Below, in pieces: positions 9,193 through 17,252 of a stretch of 64,000 nt of DNA (within the stretch, counting starts at the first letter, position 1; each line of letters begins with the position of its first letter). The DNA comes from Chloroflexota bacterium. GTDB lineage: Bacteria > Chloroflexota > Anaerolineae > 4572-78 > J111. The DNA lies in contig BOKF01000001.1 in the NCBI GenBank assembly GCA_016860845.1, positions 248,001 through 312,000 of the forward strand, read 5' to 3'. Made by a program: the position numbers and the translations under genes. Below the pieces are notes generated by a model. It was not told the DNA's origin, did no database searches, and saw nothing but the letters and a program-made list of their open reading frames with translations.

Positions 9193-9313
9193 CAGGAGTC
9201 GTCACGAGCTAACGCACACCACCGATAATGAGAATGGAGTCCAAAGCTTGCTTTGGTTTTTTTGCGCGCAAGCGCAAGGTTTGCACTCCAGTTTAATTTT
9301 GAAGGAGATCTGT
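9193..9313 (+). repeat. ~120-bp dispersed element, full copy A
   Basis: The left module (9193-9235) is followed by a structured right part. GGAGT (9236-9240) can pair with ACTCC (9285-9289), enclosing hairpin CCAAAG-CTTG-CTTTGG (9241-9256), a T7 run, and TTGCGC-GCAA-GCGCAA (9262-9277). It ends in GAAGGAGAT. A second copy in the opposite orientation lies at 51385-51498. The gap 9104-9402 also holds GGTCAGT-type heptamers (9365-9385) and otherwise nothing recognisable. Confidence 0.75.
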
Positions 9314-9402
9314 CACGATAATATCTTTCGGTGGTCCCCCAGGGGGAGGCGAGGCGCTCTCGGCGGTCAGTGGTCGGTGGTCATTATTAGAGGAAAACTT
9401 TA

Positions 9403-10428
9403 ATGAAGGCAAAACTACCCGTCGGTGTTATTGGCCTGGGCCGGATGGGCCAGGTTTATGGGCGTCACTTGGCAACCCGAGTGACTCAGGCTCGCATTGT
9501 CGCCGTGGCCGATGCCATGCAGGAGCGGGTGCAGACCTTTGCCGATGAATTCGACATCGCATCCTGGTCTACAGATTACCGTGACGTTCTGGCCGATAAG
9601 GAGATCAAGGCTGTGTTTGTCATCTCCCCAACCAGCACCCACCGCGAGGTGGTCATTGCCGCGGCAGAAGCAGGCAAGGCCATTTTCTGCGAGAAACCCG
9701 TAGCCTTGACCCTGGCCGATACCGACGCCATGCTGGCTGCCATCGAGAAAAAGGGAGTGATGTTCCAGGCGGGTTTCATGCGCCGCTTCGACGCCGGTTA
9801 TGTCGCCGCTAAAAAACAGATCGAGGCTGGAGCCGTGGGCCAGCCGACCACCTTCAAATCCATCGGGCGCGACCCTTTCTGTCCCGATGTGGCTTACGCC
9901 GATCCGCATGTCAGCGGCGGCTTGATTTTGGATATGGCCATCCACGATTTTGATCTGGGCCGCTGGCTGATGGGTGCTGAAGTCAAGCGCGTCCATACGG
10001 AAGGGGGTTTGCTGGCCTGTCCTCAACTGAAGGCGGTGGGAGATATTGACAACGCTGTGGTCAATATGCTTTTTCAGGGGGGAGCGCTGGGGAATGTTGA
10101 GGTCAGCCGCAACGCTTTCTATGGGTATGACATCCGCACCGAGGTCCTGGGAACCGACGGCTGCCTGCAAATCGGCACCTATCGCCAAACGCCCCTGCTG
10201 CTTTTGAACCGCCAGGGCATCAGTCATGATATGGTCCCCTACCTCATGGAACGCTTCGGCGAAGCCTACCTGGCTCAAACTTTGGATTTTGTCGAGCGAG
10301 TCCTCGATGATCGGCCCCCGGCCGTCGGTGGCTTCGACGCCCGGGCGGCCCTGGAAATTGGACTGGCGGCTACACAGTCTTATGCCGAAGCCAGGCCGGT
10401 GGATTTGCCGTTGAGCAGCGGCCTCTAA
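9403..10428 (+). CDS. Second Gfo/Idh/MocA dehydrogenase, IolG-like
   Basis: 341 residues with GVIGLGRMG at the N-terminus, CEKPVALTLADTDAML, GFMRRFDAGYVAA, IGRDPFCPD and SGGLILDMAIHDFDLGRWL. It shares these landmarks with the enzyme at 4115 but is clearly diverged. It should be an NAD(P)-dependent oxidoreductase acting on a cyclic polyol or its keto derivative. Candidates are scyllo-inositol dehydrogenase or an isoform for another inositol stereoisomer. It is the last gene before the promoter and operator of the iolM unit. Confidence 0.75.
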   Translation: MKAKLPVGVIGLGRMGQVYGRHLATRVTQARIVAVADAMQERVQTFADEFDIASWSTDYRDVLADKEIKAVFVISPTSTHREVVIAAAEAGKAIFCEKPVALTLADTDAMLAAIEKKGVMFQAGFMRRFDAGYVAAKKQIEAGAVGQPTTFKSIGRDPFCPDVAYADPHVSGGLILDMAIHDFDLGRWLMGAEVKRVHTEGGLLACPQLKAVGDIDNAVVNMLFQGGALGNVEVSRNAFYGYDIRTEVLGTDGCLQIGTYRQTPLLLLNRQGISHDMVPYLMERFGEAYLAQTLDFVERVLDDRPPAVGGFDARAALEIGLAATQSYAEARPVDLPLSSGL

Positions 10429-10602
10429 CCGGGATCAGAGAGAAAGCCTGATCGTCCATCAAAAGTGTCTGGTCCTCGTATCCAATCACCTTGTTTCCAA
10501 ACCCTGTCCTGCCCATAGAGGACCTTTGGCTCAACGAAGCCGAAGATCAGTTCGGGAATGGGATTGCCAAAATAATTTAAGCCGCAATCGTTAACTTGAA
10601 TA

Positions 10603-10631
10603 TTGACGTAGCCGACAACCTGTGTTATACT
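10603..10631 (+). promoter_or_regulatory. Extended -10 promoter of the iolM-iolN unit
   Basis: TTGACG (10603-10608), 17-base spacer, TATACT (10626-10631) preceded by TGT, an extended -10 element. The predicted start near 10638 falls inside the operator. Confidence 0.75.
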
Positions 10632-10636
10632 CGTTT

Positions 10637-10652
10637 ATGCACACGTGTGCGT
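10637..10652. promoter_or_regulatory. Palindromic operator, copy 2
   Basis: ATGCACACGTGTGCGT differs from copy 1 (2951-2966) at one base. With flanks it extends to a 22-bp near-palindrome from TTT to AAA. It is centred close to the predicted transcription start, as in copy 1. Confidence 0.8.
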
Positions 10653-10702
10653 AAACTGATTGAAACCAATCAACTATTTTATTAACCAATGGAGGTTCAA
10701 CA

Positions 10703-11860
10703 ATGAAAGGTTTATTATTAAATGCTACCTGGAGTCCCCGGCCCGATTACCATGTTTCGGACTGGGAAGAAGAAACAGGCAAAGCCATTACCGGCAGCAG
10801 CATCTGGCGCTACCCCAAGCTGGAAGTCACCGACCGGCCCGACCCCAAAATTGCCCCAGACCAGATTTTGCTGGAAGTGAAGGCTTGTGGCGTGTGCGGT
10901 TCTGATCTGCACTTCTATGAGACCGACTCCGACGGCTACATGCTTTACCCCGGCCTGACCAAATTCCCGGCCATCACCGGCCACGAACTGTCCGGCAAAG
11001 TGGTCGAGGTGGGCAAAGAAGTCAAAGACCTGAAAGTGGGTGACATGGTCACTGTGGAAGAGATGATCTGGTGCGGCCACTGCACCCCCTGCCGCAATGG
11101 CTTCCCCAACCACTGCTCCAATCTGGAAGAAATTGGCTTCACCACCGACGGCGGCTTTGCCAACTACCTGGCCATTGGAGCCAAATATGCCTGGAAGATC
11201 AACGCCATTGCCGAGCGCTTCGGCGACGAAAAGAAAGCCTACGAAGTGGCGGCCATGACCGAGCCGACCTGCGTCTCCTACAACGCCATGTTCTCACGGG
11301 CCGGCGGCTTTAAGCCGGGGCACTACGCGGCCATCTTTGGGGCCGGCCCGATCGGCCTGGCGGCGATCGGCCTGGCCAAAGCTGCCGGCGCGGGCATCAT
11401 CGCCGCTTTTGAAGTGATGCCGGAACGCCGTGAACTGGCCAAAAAGATTGGGGCCGACTTTGTCTACGATCCGCGCCAGGTTCGCGCTCACGAGGCCCTG
11501 TTGGACTTGAGCAAGGGCGAGGGCTTTAACTTCTTTGTCGAGGCCGCCGGTGCGCCGCACCTGGCCGTGCCCGAAATGGTCAAAAGCCTGGCTGTCAATG
11601 CCAAGATTGTGCAAATTGGCCGGGCCGCCCAGGATGTCCCGCTCTACCTGGAAACCTTCCAGGTCCGCCGCTCCCAGTTCTTTGGGGCGCAGGGCCACTC
11701 CGGCGACGAAAACTTCCCCAACGTCATCCGCATGGTCGCTTCGGGCCGGCTGGACCTCAGCCCGATGATTACCGCCCGCTTCCCGCTCAAAGACGCGGTG
11801 AAAGCTATCGAGCAGGGCACCAAGCGCACTGACGGCAAGGTGATGGTGTTCCCCAACTGA
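10703..11860 (+). CDS. iolM: Zinc alcohol-dehydrogenase family, probable scyllo-inosose 3-dehydrogenase
   Basis: 385 residues; GGAGG precedes the ATG. A medium-chain dehydrogenase with catalytic zinc ligands in KACGVCGSD and GHELSGKV, a partial structural-zinc region in MIWCGHCTPCRNGFPNHC and the nucleotide motif GAGPIGLAA. Several stretches recall the Thermotoga maritima IolM protein from memory: ATWSPR, IWRYPKLEV, YMLYPGLT, GFPNHCSNLEEIGF and AKYAW. That enzyme oxidises scyllo-inosose to 3-dehydro-scyllo-inosose. The first gene after the second LacI-type operator and followed by iolN, which supports the assignment. Confidence 0.8.
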   Translation: MKGLLLNATWSPRPDYHVSDWEEETGKAITGSSIWRYPKLEVTDRPDPKIAPDQILLEVKACGVCGSDLHFYETDSDGYMLYPGLTKFPAITGHELSGKVVEVGKEVKDLKVGDMVTVEEMIWCGHCTPCRNGFPNHCSNLEEIGFTTDGGFANYLAIGAKYAWKINAIAERFGDEKKAYEVAAMTEPTCVSYNAMFSRAGGFKPGHYAAIFGAGPIGLAAIGLAKAAGAGIIAAFEVMPERRELAKKIGADFVYDPRQVRAHEALLDLSKGEGFNFFVEAAGAPHLAVPEMVKSLAVNAKIVQIGRAAQDVPLYLETFQVRRSQFFGAQGHSGDENFPNVIRMVASGRLDLSPMITARFPLKDAVKAIEQGTKRTDGKVMVFPN

Positions 11861-11870
11861 GAAAACGTGA

Positions 11871-11915
11871 TGCGTGTTGCGTCTTCCGTAGAATAAACGG
11901 AACACGCAACACGCA
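11871..11915. repeat. Inverted heptamer-type repeat between iolM and iolN
   Basis: Arms TGCGTGTTGCGTCTTCCGT and ACGGAACACGCAACACGCA pair over 19 bases with one mismatch and a 7-base loop. The units resemble a degenerate TGCGTGT repeat. Confidence 0.75.
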
Positions 11916-11945
11916 ATATGTAGACCAACTTTATTTATAATTCAA

Positions 11946-11988
11946 AGGAGTCATCACCAGCCTGTGGCTAACCACCAAGAATGAGAAT
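11946..11988 (+). repeat. 43-bp dispersed element, left module, copy 2
   Basis: Starts AGGAGTCATCACCAGC, contains a GTGG-CTAA-CCAC hairpin and ends AATGAGAAT. It is followed by CTGGCTA/CTGACTA-type repeats (12003-12026) before the iolN ribosome binding site. Confidence 0.65.
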
Positions 11989-12042
11989 ATCTTTCTGACT
12001 TCTGGCTACTGATGACTGACTACTATTTTTCAGGAGAGACAA

Positions 12043-13179
12043 ATGGCAAACACAAATGGAAAAATGGCCGTGCCGGAAGGGCTGCTGCCCACCAATGTCC
12101 CCGATCTATTTTTTGAGGACAACGCCGTTGGCCGCATGAAAAAGGAAATCTGGGAGGCCAGTGACGAACAGATTGATGCGATCCTGGCTGAATACGGCAT
12201 GCCCGCCCCGGTCGAGTGGGGCAAAGCCGGCTCCTACATCCAGACGACCGTGCGCTGGAAGGTGGTCGAGGAGCGCCGCAAAAACGACATCCTCTTCATC
12301 CCCGTCGGCTGTACCGAGAACCACGGCTTACACCTGCCGACAGCCACCGACACCCTCTTTGTCAGCCAGATCATCGAAGGCGTGCGCCGTTACACGGCCA
12401 AGCGCGGCGCGCCCTGCTCCCTGTCGTTGCCGCCGTTGAACTTTGGCACGCACCCTTTCCACCACATGGGCATGGCGGCCACCTGCATCGTCCGTGAAGA
12501 CGTTGCCCGCGAGATGCTGGTTGATGCCATGTTAGGGCTGTGGAACGATGGTTGGCGCAAGCAAATCCTGATCAACAACCACGGCCAACTGTGGATGCTG
12601 GAGTCGGCCATCCAGGAACTCCAGAAACGCTACCAACTGCCCGGCATTTTCCGGGTGCTCGATTGGCATCGGGGTGTACGCGAATTCTTCCGCGAGCAGA
12701 AATTCGGCGGCGAGTACGGCACCACCTTTGTTCACGCCTGTGAAGCCGAAACCTCCCTCGGCCTGTACCTCTTCCCCGATATGGTGGATATGAAGTACGC
12801 CGTCAACACCCAGGGCAAATCCTATCTGCCCGAAGGCCACTTCGACAAGTCGGTTGACCCCTATCGCCGGCCCAGCCGCTGGTCCGAGGGCGAAGGCCAC
12901 TTTGCCATCGAAATCGCTGCGACGCCGGAAGGTGTGGTCGGCAACGCCGCCGATGCGACCGTCCAAAAAGCCAAGCGTCCGCTGGCGGCCATCCTGCGCT
13001 ACCTGACCATCCTGCACGACGACATCCTGAACGCCTTCCCCGCCGGCAAAGTCCCGCCGGTTGAGGAAATCACCCTGCGCACCGCCGAGGAAATGGAACC
13101 CTTCCTGCGCGAGCCGCAAAGCCCCGGCTGGAAGTCGGTCTACGCCCTGCCGATGATCGGGCAGCGCTCGACATTCTAA
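12043..13179 (+). CDS. iolN: Creatininase-family amidohydrolase-like enzyme, probable 3-dehydro-scyllo-inosose hydrolase
   Basis: 378 residues; AGGAG sits before the ATG. Creatininase-fold metal ligands are visible in GCTENHGLHLPTATDT (Glu, His, Asp), in INNHGQL (His) and in HACEAETS (Glu). The family core is preceded by about 80 extra residues starting near MAVPEGLLPTNVPDLFF, as in the Thermotoga IolN group. That enzyme opens the ring of 3-dehydro-scyllo-inosose to give 5-keto-L-gluconate. The adjacent iolM and the nearby iolO fit exactly. Without them this would be annotated only as a creatininase family protein. Confidence 0.8.
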   Translation: MANTNGKMAVPEGLLPTNVPDLFFEDNAVGRMKKEIWEASDEQIDAILAEYGMPAPVEWGKAGSYIQTTVRWKVVEERRKNDILFIPVGCTENHGLHLPTATDTLFVSQIIEGVRRYTAKRGAPCSLSLPPLNFGTHPFHHMGMAATCIVREDVAREMLVDAMLGLWNDGWRKQILINNHGQLWMLESAIQELQKRYQLPGIFRVLDWHRGVREFFREQKFGGEYGTTFVHACEAETSLGLYLFPDMVDMKYAVNTQGKSYLPEGHFDKSVDPYRRPSRWSEGEGHFAIEIAATPEGVVGNAADATVQKAKRPLAAILRYLTILHDDILNAFPAGKVPPVEEITLRTAEEMEPFLREPQSPGWKSVYALPMIGQRSTF

Positions 13180-13197
13180 ACTTTTGCCTATATAACA

Positions 13198-13231
13198 AAA
13201 ACCGGGGAGTTGTCGGTGACTCCCCGGTTTT
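13198..13231. terminator. Bidirectional intrinsic terminator
   Basis: AAAACCGGGGAGT and ACTCCCCGGTTTT form a 13-bp stem with an 8-base loop, flanked by A and T runs. It lies between the convergent iolN and MFS genes and can serve both strands. Confidence 0.9.
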
Positions 13232-13249
13232 GTTGCTTAACTGCTTTGG

Positions 13250-14467
13250 CTACGTCTGGGTAAAGGCTGAATTTTGCCGGGCCAACTTCTCCAGATAAGC
13301 TTCGCTGGGTAAAAGCCAGGCCAGGGCAATGGTTGCTAAGACCAGGATGACCTGCAACTGAATAGCTGCCTGAAAACCAAAGGCGTCGGCCAAGGCCCCG
13401 GTAACCGGCACGCCGATGGCCCCGGTCACAAAGCCAACCCCAAGAATCAATCCCGACGCTACCCCGGCGCGCTTGGACATCAATTGTTGGGCCATGACCA
13501 GCATGAGCGGCCCGGTCGAGGCCGCGCTAAAACCGATTAGAATGGCCGTGACAAAGGCGATCGGGCCGGTGAATTGAGCAAAAAGCAGCAGGGCCGGAAT
13601 GGTCAGCACCAGTGAGCCAATGATGACTGAGCGCCGGCCAAAGCGATCGGCCAGGGAGCCGGAGCCGACCGTGCCAAAGGCGCTGGCCAGGACCAGGGTT
13701 GTTGCTAATGGGCCGTAAAAAGACTCGGAGTAGCCGAGTGAAGCGTACCAGGTGGGCACAAACGCTTCCAGGCTGTGGACAGTCCAGACCCGCGACATCA
13801 TGATCCCGATCACAGCCAGGAGTGGGATAATCGGTACCGGGGCTGCTGAAACCTGACCCCCTTTGGCCTCGGTTGGAGGTCGGCTGGCAAAAGGACGCAT
13901 CTCCAGGAGCAGCCAGACAGCAATGACAATGCCGGGCAGAAGCATCACCGCAGTCCCATGGCTGCCAAAGCGAGTGAATAACCAGGCCCCCAGCAGCGGG
14001 CCAAGCGCCACGCCTAACGTCCCGCCGGTCACGTAGATTGACATCGCCGTGTTGCGCTGCCGGTCCTTGATGACCGCGCTGGCATTAAGCGCACCCAAAG
14101 GGTGGTACATGCCCGAACCAATCCCGGCAGCAGCGGTGAGCGCCAGGAGTACCGGAAACGAGGGGGCAAAGCCAATAGTGGCAAAGAGCACAGCGGTCCA
14201 GATGAGCGCCAGGCCGATGAAACGGGTTCCGTAACGATCTGCTATCCACCCAAAAAAAGGTTGGGCCAGAGAAGCCGTGCCGGTATAAGCCAGTGACACC
14301 AGCCCCACTGTTTTGAAGTCCAGGTCAAAGCGGTCAATCAACAGTGGGTAAAGCATGGGCAGCAAGCCGATATACGTGTCTACGGTTAAATGCCCCAGCA
14401 TCAGGGTTATGAGCGGGCGATTCCGAAAAACCGCGAATCGCGGCGAACGAGCCAGATTAAGTTCCAT
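13250..14467 (-). CDS. MFS transporter
   Basis: 405 residues with about twelve membrane helices. The loop 2-3 signature appears as GWIADRYGTRFIGLA and its pseudo-repeat as GSLADRFGRRSVIIG. The general look (tandem LGHLTVDTYIGLLPMLYPLL, GIGSGMYHPLGALNAS) fits the fosmidomycin-resistance/Fsr-like group of multidrug or sugar efflux carriers. The substrate is unknown. It is convergent with iolN and is not obviously part of the inositol regulon. Confidence 0.8.
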   Translation of the reverse strand: MELNLARSPRFAVFRNRPLITLMLGHLTVDTYIGLLPMLYPLLIDRFDLDFKTVGLVSLAYTGTASLAQPFFGWIADRYGTRFIGLALIWTAVLFATIGFAPSFPVLLALTAAAGIGSGMYHPLGALNASAVIKDRQRNTAMSIYVTGGTLGVALGPLLGAWLFTRFGSHGTAVMLLPGIVIAVWLLLEMRPFASRPPTEAKGGQVSAAPVPIIPLLAVIGIMMSRVWTVHSLEAFVPTWYASLGYSESFYGPLATTLVLASAFGTVGSGSLADRFGRRSVIIGSLVLTIPALLLFAQFTGPIAFVTAILIGFSAASTGPLMLVMAQQLMSKRAGVASGLILGVGFVTGAIGVPVTGALADAFGFQAAIQLQVILVLATIALAWLLPSEAYLEKLARQNSAFTQT

Positions 14468-14528
14468 ACCCCCTCATTATTCCGGTCCACAGTTTGGTAA
14501 TAGAAGATAGTGTATGGAGTATCCGATA

Positions 14529-14744
14529 ATGAGCAAACAAAAGCACTGGCAAGACCTGACAAGTTCTCAGAAAATAGTTGTTATTCTCCTGGGCTTTCTC
14601 CAGTTTGTTTTGTTGATCGCCGCGCTGCGCGACATCCGCCGGCGCCCGGCTGAGCAAATCAACGGGAGCAAACGTCTCTGGACTCTGGCGGCCTTTGTCA
14701 ATTTTGTGGGACCGCTGGCCTATTTTATTTTTGGCCGTAAATAA
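14529..14744 (+). CDS. Small PLDc_N-domain membrane protein
   Basis: 71 residues from ATG 14529, chosen because GGAG lies nine bases upstream; an in-frame ATG at 14514 is less well placed. There are two membrane segments (VVILLGFLQFVLLIAAL and LAAFVNFVGPLAYFIFG), with a basic loop DIRRRP between them. This matches the phospholipase_D-nuclease N-terminal domain, often found alone as a small membrane protein of unknown function. It is divergent from the MFS gene. Confidence 0.7.
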   Translation: MSKQKHWQDLTSSQKIVVILLGFLQFVLLIAALRDIRRRPAEQINGSKRLWTLAAFVNFVGPLAYFIFGRK

Positions 14745-14748
14745 TAAT

Positions 14749-14800
14749 GAGGCGAAGAGGCGAGGATAGGTGAGGCCAAAAGATTCCTCGCCTCCTCGCC
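14749..14800. repeat. Inverted repeat of GAGGCGA-type units
   Basis: GAGGCGAAGAGGCGAGGA (14749-14766) faces TCCTCGCCTCCTCGCC (14785-14800). It lies right after the PLDc_N gene. Confidence 0.7.
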
Positions 14801-14845
14801 ACCCTTGTCCTGGCCTCTTTATACATTCTTTCAAGGAGGAAAGTT

Positions 14846-15343
14846 ATGCGCACCGTCAAAGTGGAAGAACTGAGCGTTGAAAAATTCCTGCCGTTTGGCG
14901 CCTACGCCAACTACCTCAATCCACAGACTGAAAAAATTGGGGCTGCACCCATTGAATTTTTTCGGGACATGGTCCAGCAGCCGTTAGGCTCAACCTCGAT
15001 TGCTTCTTTTTCCACCTGCCGGGTGGAGAAGCGGGAGCCGATGATTGACATAACCGAGTACCACACCACCAGCGGTGAGGTTATGCTGCCCTTGGACAAC
15101 GACGTCTTGATCCACGTCGGCCCGGCAACCGCACCCAGCGCTGGCGTGCCCCTGGACAAAATCCGCGTGTTTCGGGTGCCGAGGGGCACGCTGGTGAGCC
15201 TGCGGCCTGGGGTGTGGCACCACGCCCCCTTTACCTTGAGCGACGATCCGGCCCACGTGCTGATTGTGCTGCCAGAGCGACTCTATGCCAATGATTGCAC
15301 CGTGGTGGAACTAGCCCCCGATGACCGGATCACGATTGGCTGA
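14846..15343 (+). CDS. Ureidoglycolate lyase-like cupin protein
   Basis: 165 residues, with AAGGAGG before the ATG. The pattern is of the AllA/ureidoglycolate lyase superfamily, a double-stranded beta-helix: ITEYHTTSGEVMLPLDNDVLIHVGPA, then DKIRVFRVPRGTLVSLRPGVWHHAPF. Several conserved His and Glu residues are kept. Nothing else in the window points to purine or allantoin use. In this setting it may act on a sugar-acid intermediate or sense one, which is inference only. It precedes the dehydrogenase at 15471. Confidence 0.7.
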   Translation: MRTVKVEELSVEKFLPFGAYANYLNPQTEKIGAAPIEFFRDMVQQPLGSTSIASFSTCRVEKREPMIDITEYHTTSGEVMLPLDNDVLIHVGPATAPSAGVPLDKIRVFRVPRGTLVSLRPGVWHHAPFTLSDDPAHVLIVLPERLYANDCTVVELAPDDRITIG

Positions 15344-15382
15344 GCCTAAAAATAAAGCGCAGCATGTCATCAACAATGAAAA

Positions 15383-15448
15383 AGGTAGCAGGGTCGCAAG
15401 GTAACAGGGATGTAATATCCCTGTCTACCGTCTACTGTCTACCGTCTA
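15383..15448 (+). repeat. CTGTCTA/CCGTCTA heptamer array
   Basis: Four alternating heptamers occupy 15421-15448 (CTGTCTA, CCGTCTA, CTGTCTA, CCGTCTA). GGTAGCAGGGTCGC-like sequence upstream partly complements them. Same family as 22096 and 48306. Confidence 0.8.
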
Positions 15449-15470
15449 CTATTTTATTAGGAGACCAACT

Positions 15471-16376
15471 TTGAACATCACAGATATTCGGCGGGTGCTG
15501 ATTGTCGGAGCAGGAACGATGGGCCAGCAAATCGGCCTGCAATGCGCCATGCACGGCTACCAGGTGACGCTTTACGATATTGATCCGGCGGCCCTGGACA
15601 CGGCCCAGGCCCAAATCAAAATGTACGCGGGTCACCTGACGGCCCAAGGGCGGCTTGCGCAAGCCGAGATCGAAACGGTGCTGGCCCGGATAACACCTGC
15701 CTCTGATCCCCAGCAAGCCGCCGAGGCTGACCTGCTCAGCGAGTCGGTGCCCGAAGACCCGGCCCTGAAAGGCAAAATTCTGGCTCAATTCAACGACCTA
15801 TGCCCAGCCCATACCCTTTTTACGACGAATACTTCCACCCTGCTGCCTTCCATGTTTGCTGAGGCGACAGGCCGTCCGGCTCAATTTGCCGCGTTCCATT
15901 TTCACCAGTTTGTGTGGGAGTCCAATGTGGTGGACATCATGCCCCATCCCGGCACCTCCGCCGACACGGTTGCCCTGCTCGAAGCGTTTGCCCGGCGCAT
16001 TGGTCAAATTCCGATTGTGCTCAAAAAAGAGAGCTACGGCTACGTGTTTAATGCCATGCTGGGCGCCTTGAATCGGGCGGCGCTGAGTCTGGCTGCCGGC
16101 GGAGTAGCCTCCGTGGAGGATGTGGACCGCGCCTGGATGGTGGTCATGAAAACACGGATTGGCCCGTTTGGGATTCTCGATGTCATTGGTTTAGAAACAG
16201 CCTGGGATATTACCGAATATTGGGCCAAGGCGTTGCATGATCCTGAACTCCAAACCAATGCCGACTTTCTCAAAAATTATATCGAACAAAACCGGCTGGG
16301 TCTCAAGAATGGACAAGGATTTTACACCTATCCTAACCCGCTCTATCAACAACCCGATTTTTTAACCGGCGAATAG
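15471..16376 (+). CDS. 3-hydroxyacyl-CoA dehydrogenase-family oxidoreductase
   Basis: 301 residues from a TTG start; AGGAG lies eight bases upstream. The N-terminal NAD-binding domain has VLIVGAGTMGQQIGLQCA, and the catalytic region shows NTSTLLPS, AAFHFHQFVWE (His) and YGYVFNAMLGALN (Asn). The C-terminal 3HCDH domain ends near GLKNGQGFYTYPN. Family members include 3-hydroxybutyryl-CoA and L-gulonate 3-dehydrogenases. Given the sugar-acid neighbours, a hydroxy-acid substrate such as L-gulonate is as plausible as an acyl-CoA. It lies 12 bases upstream of iolO and is probably co-transcribed with it. Confidence 0.75.
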   Translation: MNITDIRRVLIVGAGTMGQQIGLQCAMHGYQVTLYDIDPAALDTAQAQIKMYAGHLTAQGRLAQAEIETVLARITPASDPQQAAEADLLSESVPEDPALKGKILAQFNDLCPAHTLFTTNTSTLLPSMFAEATGRPAQFAAFHFHQFVWESNVVDIMPHPGTSADTVALLEAFARRIGQIPIVLKKESYGYVFNAMLGALNRAALSLAAGGVASVEDVDRAWMVVMKTRIGPFGILDVIGLETAWDITEYWAKALHDPELQTNADFLKNYIEQNRLGLKNGQGFYTYPNPLYQQPDFLTGE

Positions 16377-16388
16377 GAGCAAAAAGTG

Positions 16389-17198
16389 ATGAAACTCTCG
16401 ATTGTTCTATCCACCCATGCCGCCCAGTTTCAGGCGGTTGCCTTTAAGGGCGACTTTGAAACCAATATCGCCAAAATTGCCGGATACGGCTATGAAGGCG
16501 TAGAATTAGCTATCCGTGACCCGAAGCTGGTCAACCCGGACGAGTTGGAAACGGTTATCCGCCAGCACAACTTGTTGGTTCCGGCTATCGGCACCGGCCA
16601 GGCCTGGGGCGAGGAACGCCTTTCCTTCACCAATGCCGACCCAGCCGTGCGCCGGGCCGCGATTGAGCGCATCAAAAGCCATATTCCTGTGGCGGCGCGT
16701 TTCAACGCGGTGGTCATTTTGGGACTGATCCGGGGCATCACTCCGGCGGGACAAACCCATGAGCAGTCTATGGCTTATCTGGTTGAAGCTTTGCGGGAAT
16801 GTTCTGCCGCGGCTGCGCCCCACGGCGTGCGCTACGCCCTGGAGCCGCTCAACCGCTACGAAACTGATTTGATCCATACCGTCGCCGATGGGCTGGAACT
16901 GATCGAGCGGGTCGGAGCCGATAACTTTGGGTTGCTGCTGGACACCTTTCACATGAATATCGAGGAGCCGTCGGTCGAAGAGAGTATTCGCGCCTGCGGG
17001 CAGCGCATCTTCCACTTCCATGTAGCCGACTCCAACCGCTGGTATCCGGGTGCAGGCCATATTAACTTTGAGAGCATTTTGACCACCCTGTTTGCGACCG
17101 GCTACAGCGGCTTTGTCTCCGGCGAATTTATGCCCAAACCCGACGCCGACACCGGGGCCAGGCGAGCGATAGAGTATTTGCGGGGTCTTGAGGTATAA
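16389..17198 (+). CDS. iolO: TIM-barrel epimerase, probable 5-keto-L-gluconate epimerase
   Basis: 269 residues. ATG 16389 is preferred to the GTG three bases earlier, since AGGAG at 16376-16380 fits it better. AP_endonuc_2 fold with metal-site residues in EGVELAIRDP, YALEPLNRYETD (Glu), LLLDTFHMNIEE (Asp, His) and FHFHVADSNRWYPGAGHINF (His, Asp), and a terminal SGEFMPKP (Glu). The opening MKLSIVLST and the HVADSNRW phrase match my recollection of Thermotoga TM0416, IolO, which converts 5-keto-L-gluconate to D-tagaturonate. The other pathway enzymes on both sides support this. Confidence 0.82.
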   Translation: MKLSIVLSTHAAQFQAVAFKGDFETNIAKIAGYGYEGVELAIRDPKLVNPDELETVIRQHNLLVPAIGTGQAWGEERLSFTNADPAVRRAAIERIKSHIPVAARFNAVVILGLIRGITPAGQTHEQSMAYLVEALRECSAAAAPHGVRYALEPLNRYETDLIHTVADGLELIERVGADNFGLLLDTFHMNIEEPSVEESIRACGQRIFHFHVADSNRWYPGAGHINFESILTTLFATGYSGFVSGEFMPKPDADTGARRAIEYLRGLEV

Positions 17199-17201
17199 CA
17201 A

Positions 17202-17248
17202 TGATGCGTGATGCGTGATAAAGGAGAAAAATCACGCATCACGCATCA
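17202..17248. repeat. Perfect inverted TGATGCG repeat
   Basis: TGATGCGTGATGCGTGAT (17202-17219) and its exact complement (17231-17248) flank an 11-base loop. It sits between the convergent iolO and nucleotidyltransferase genes and may act as a terminator. Confidence 0.85.
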
Positions 17249-17252
17249 CGTC

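Noticed and set aside
9179..9403. 74-residue ORF before the second IolG-like gene
   Set aside because: Its similarity to a frame at 51168-51524 (shared SRHEL and TTDNENGVQSLLWFF) comes from the dispersed DNA repeat, not from a protein family.
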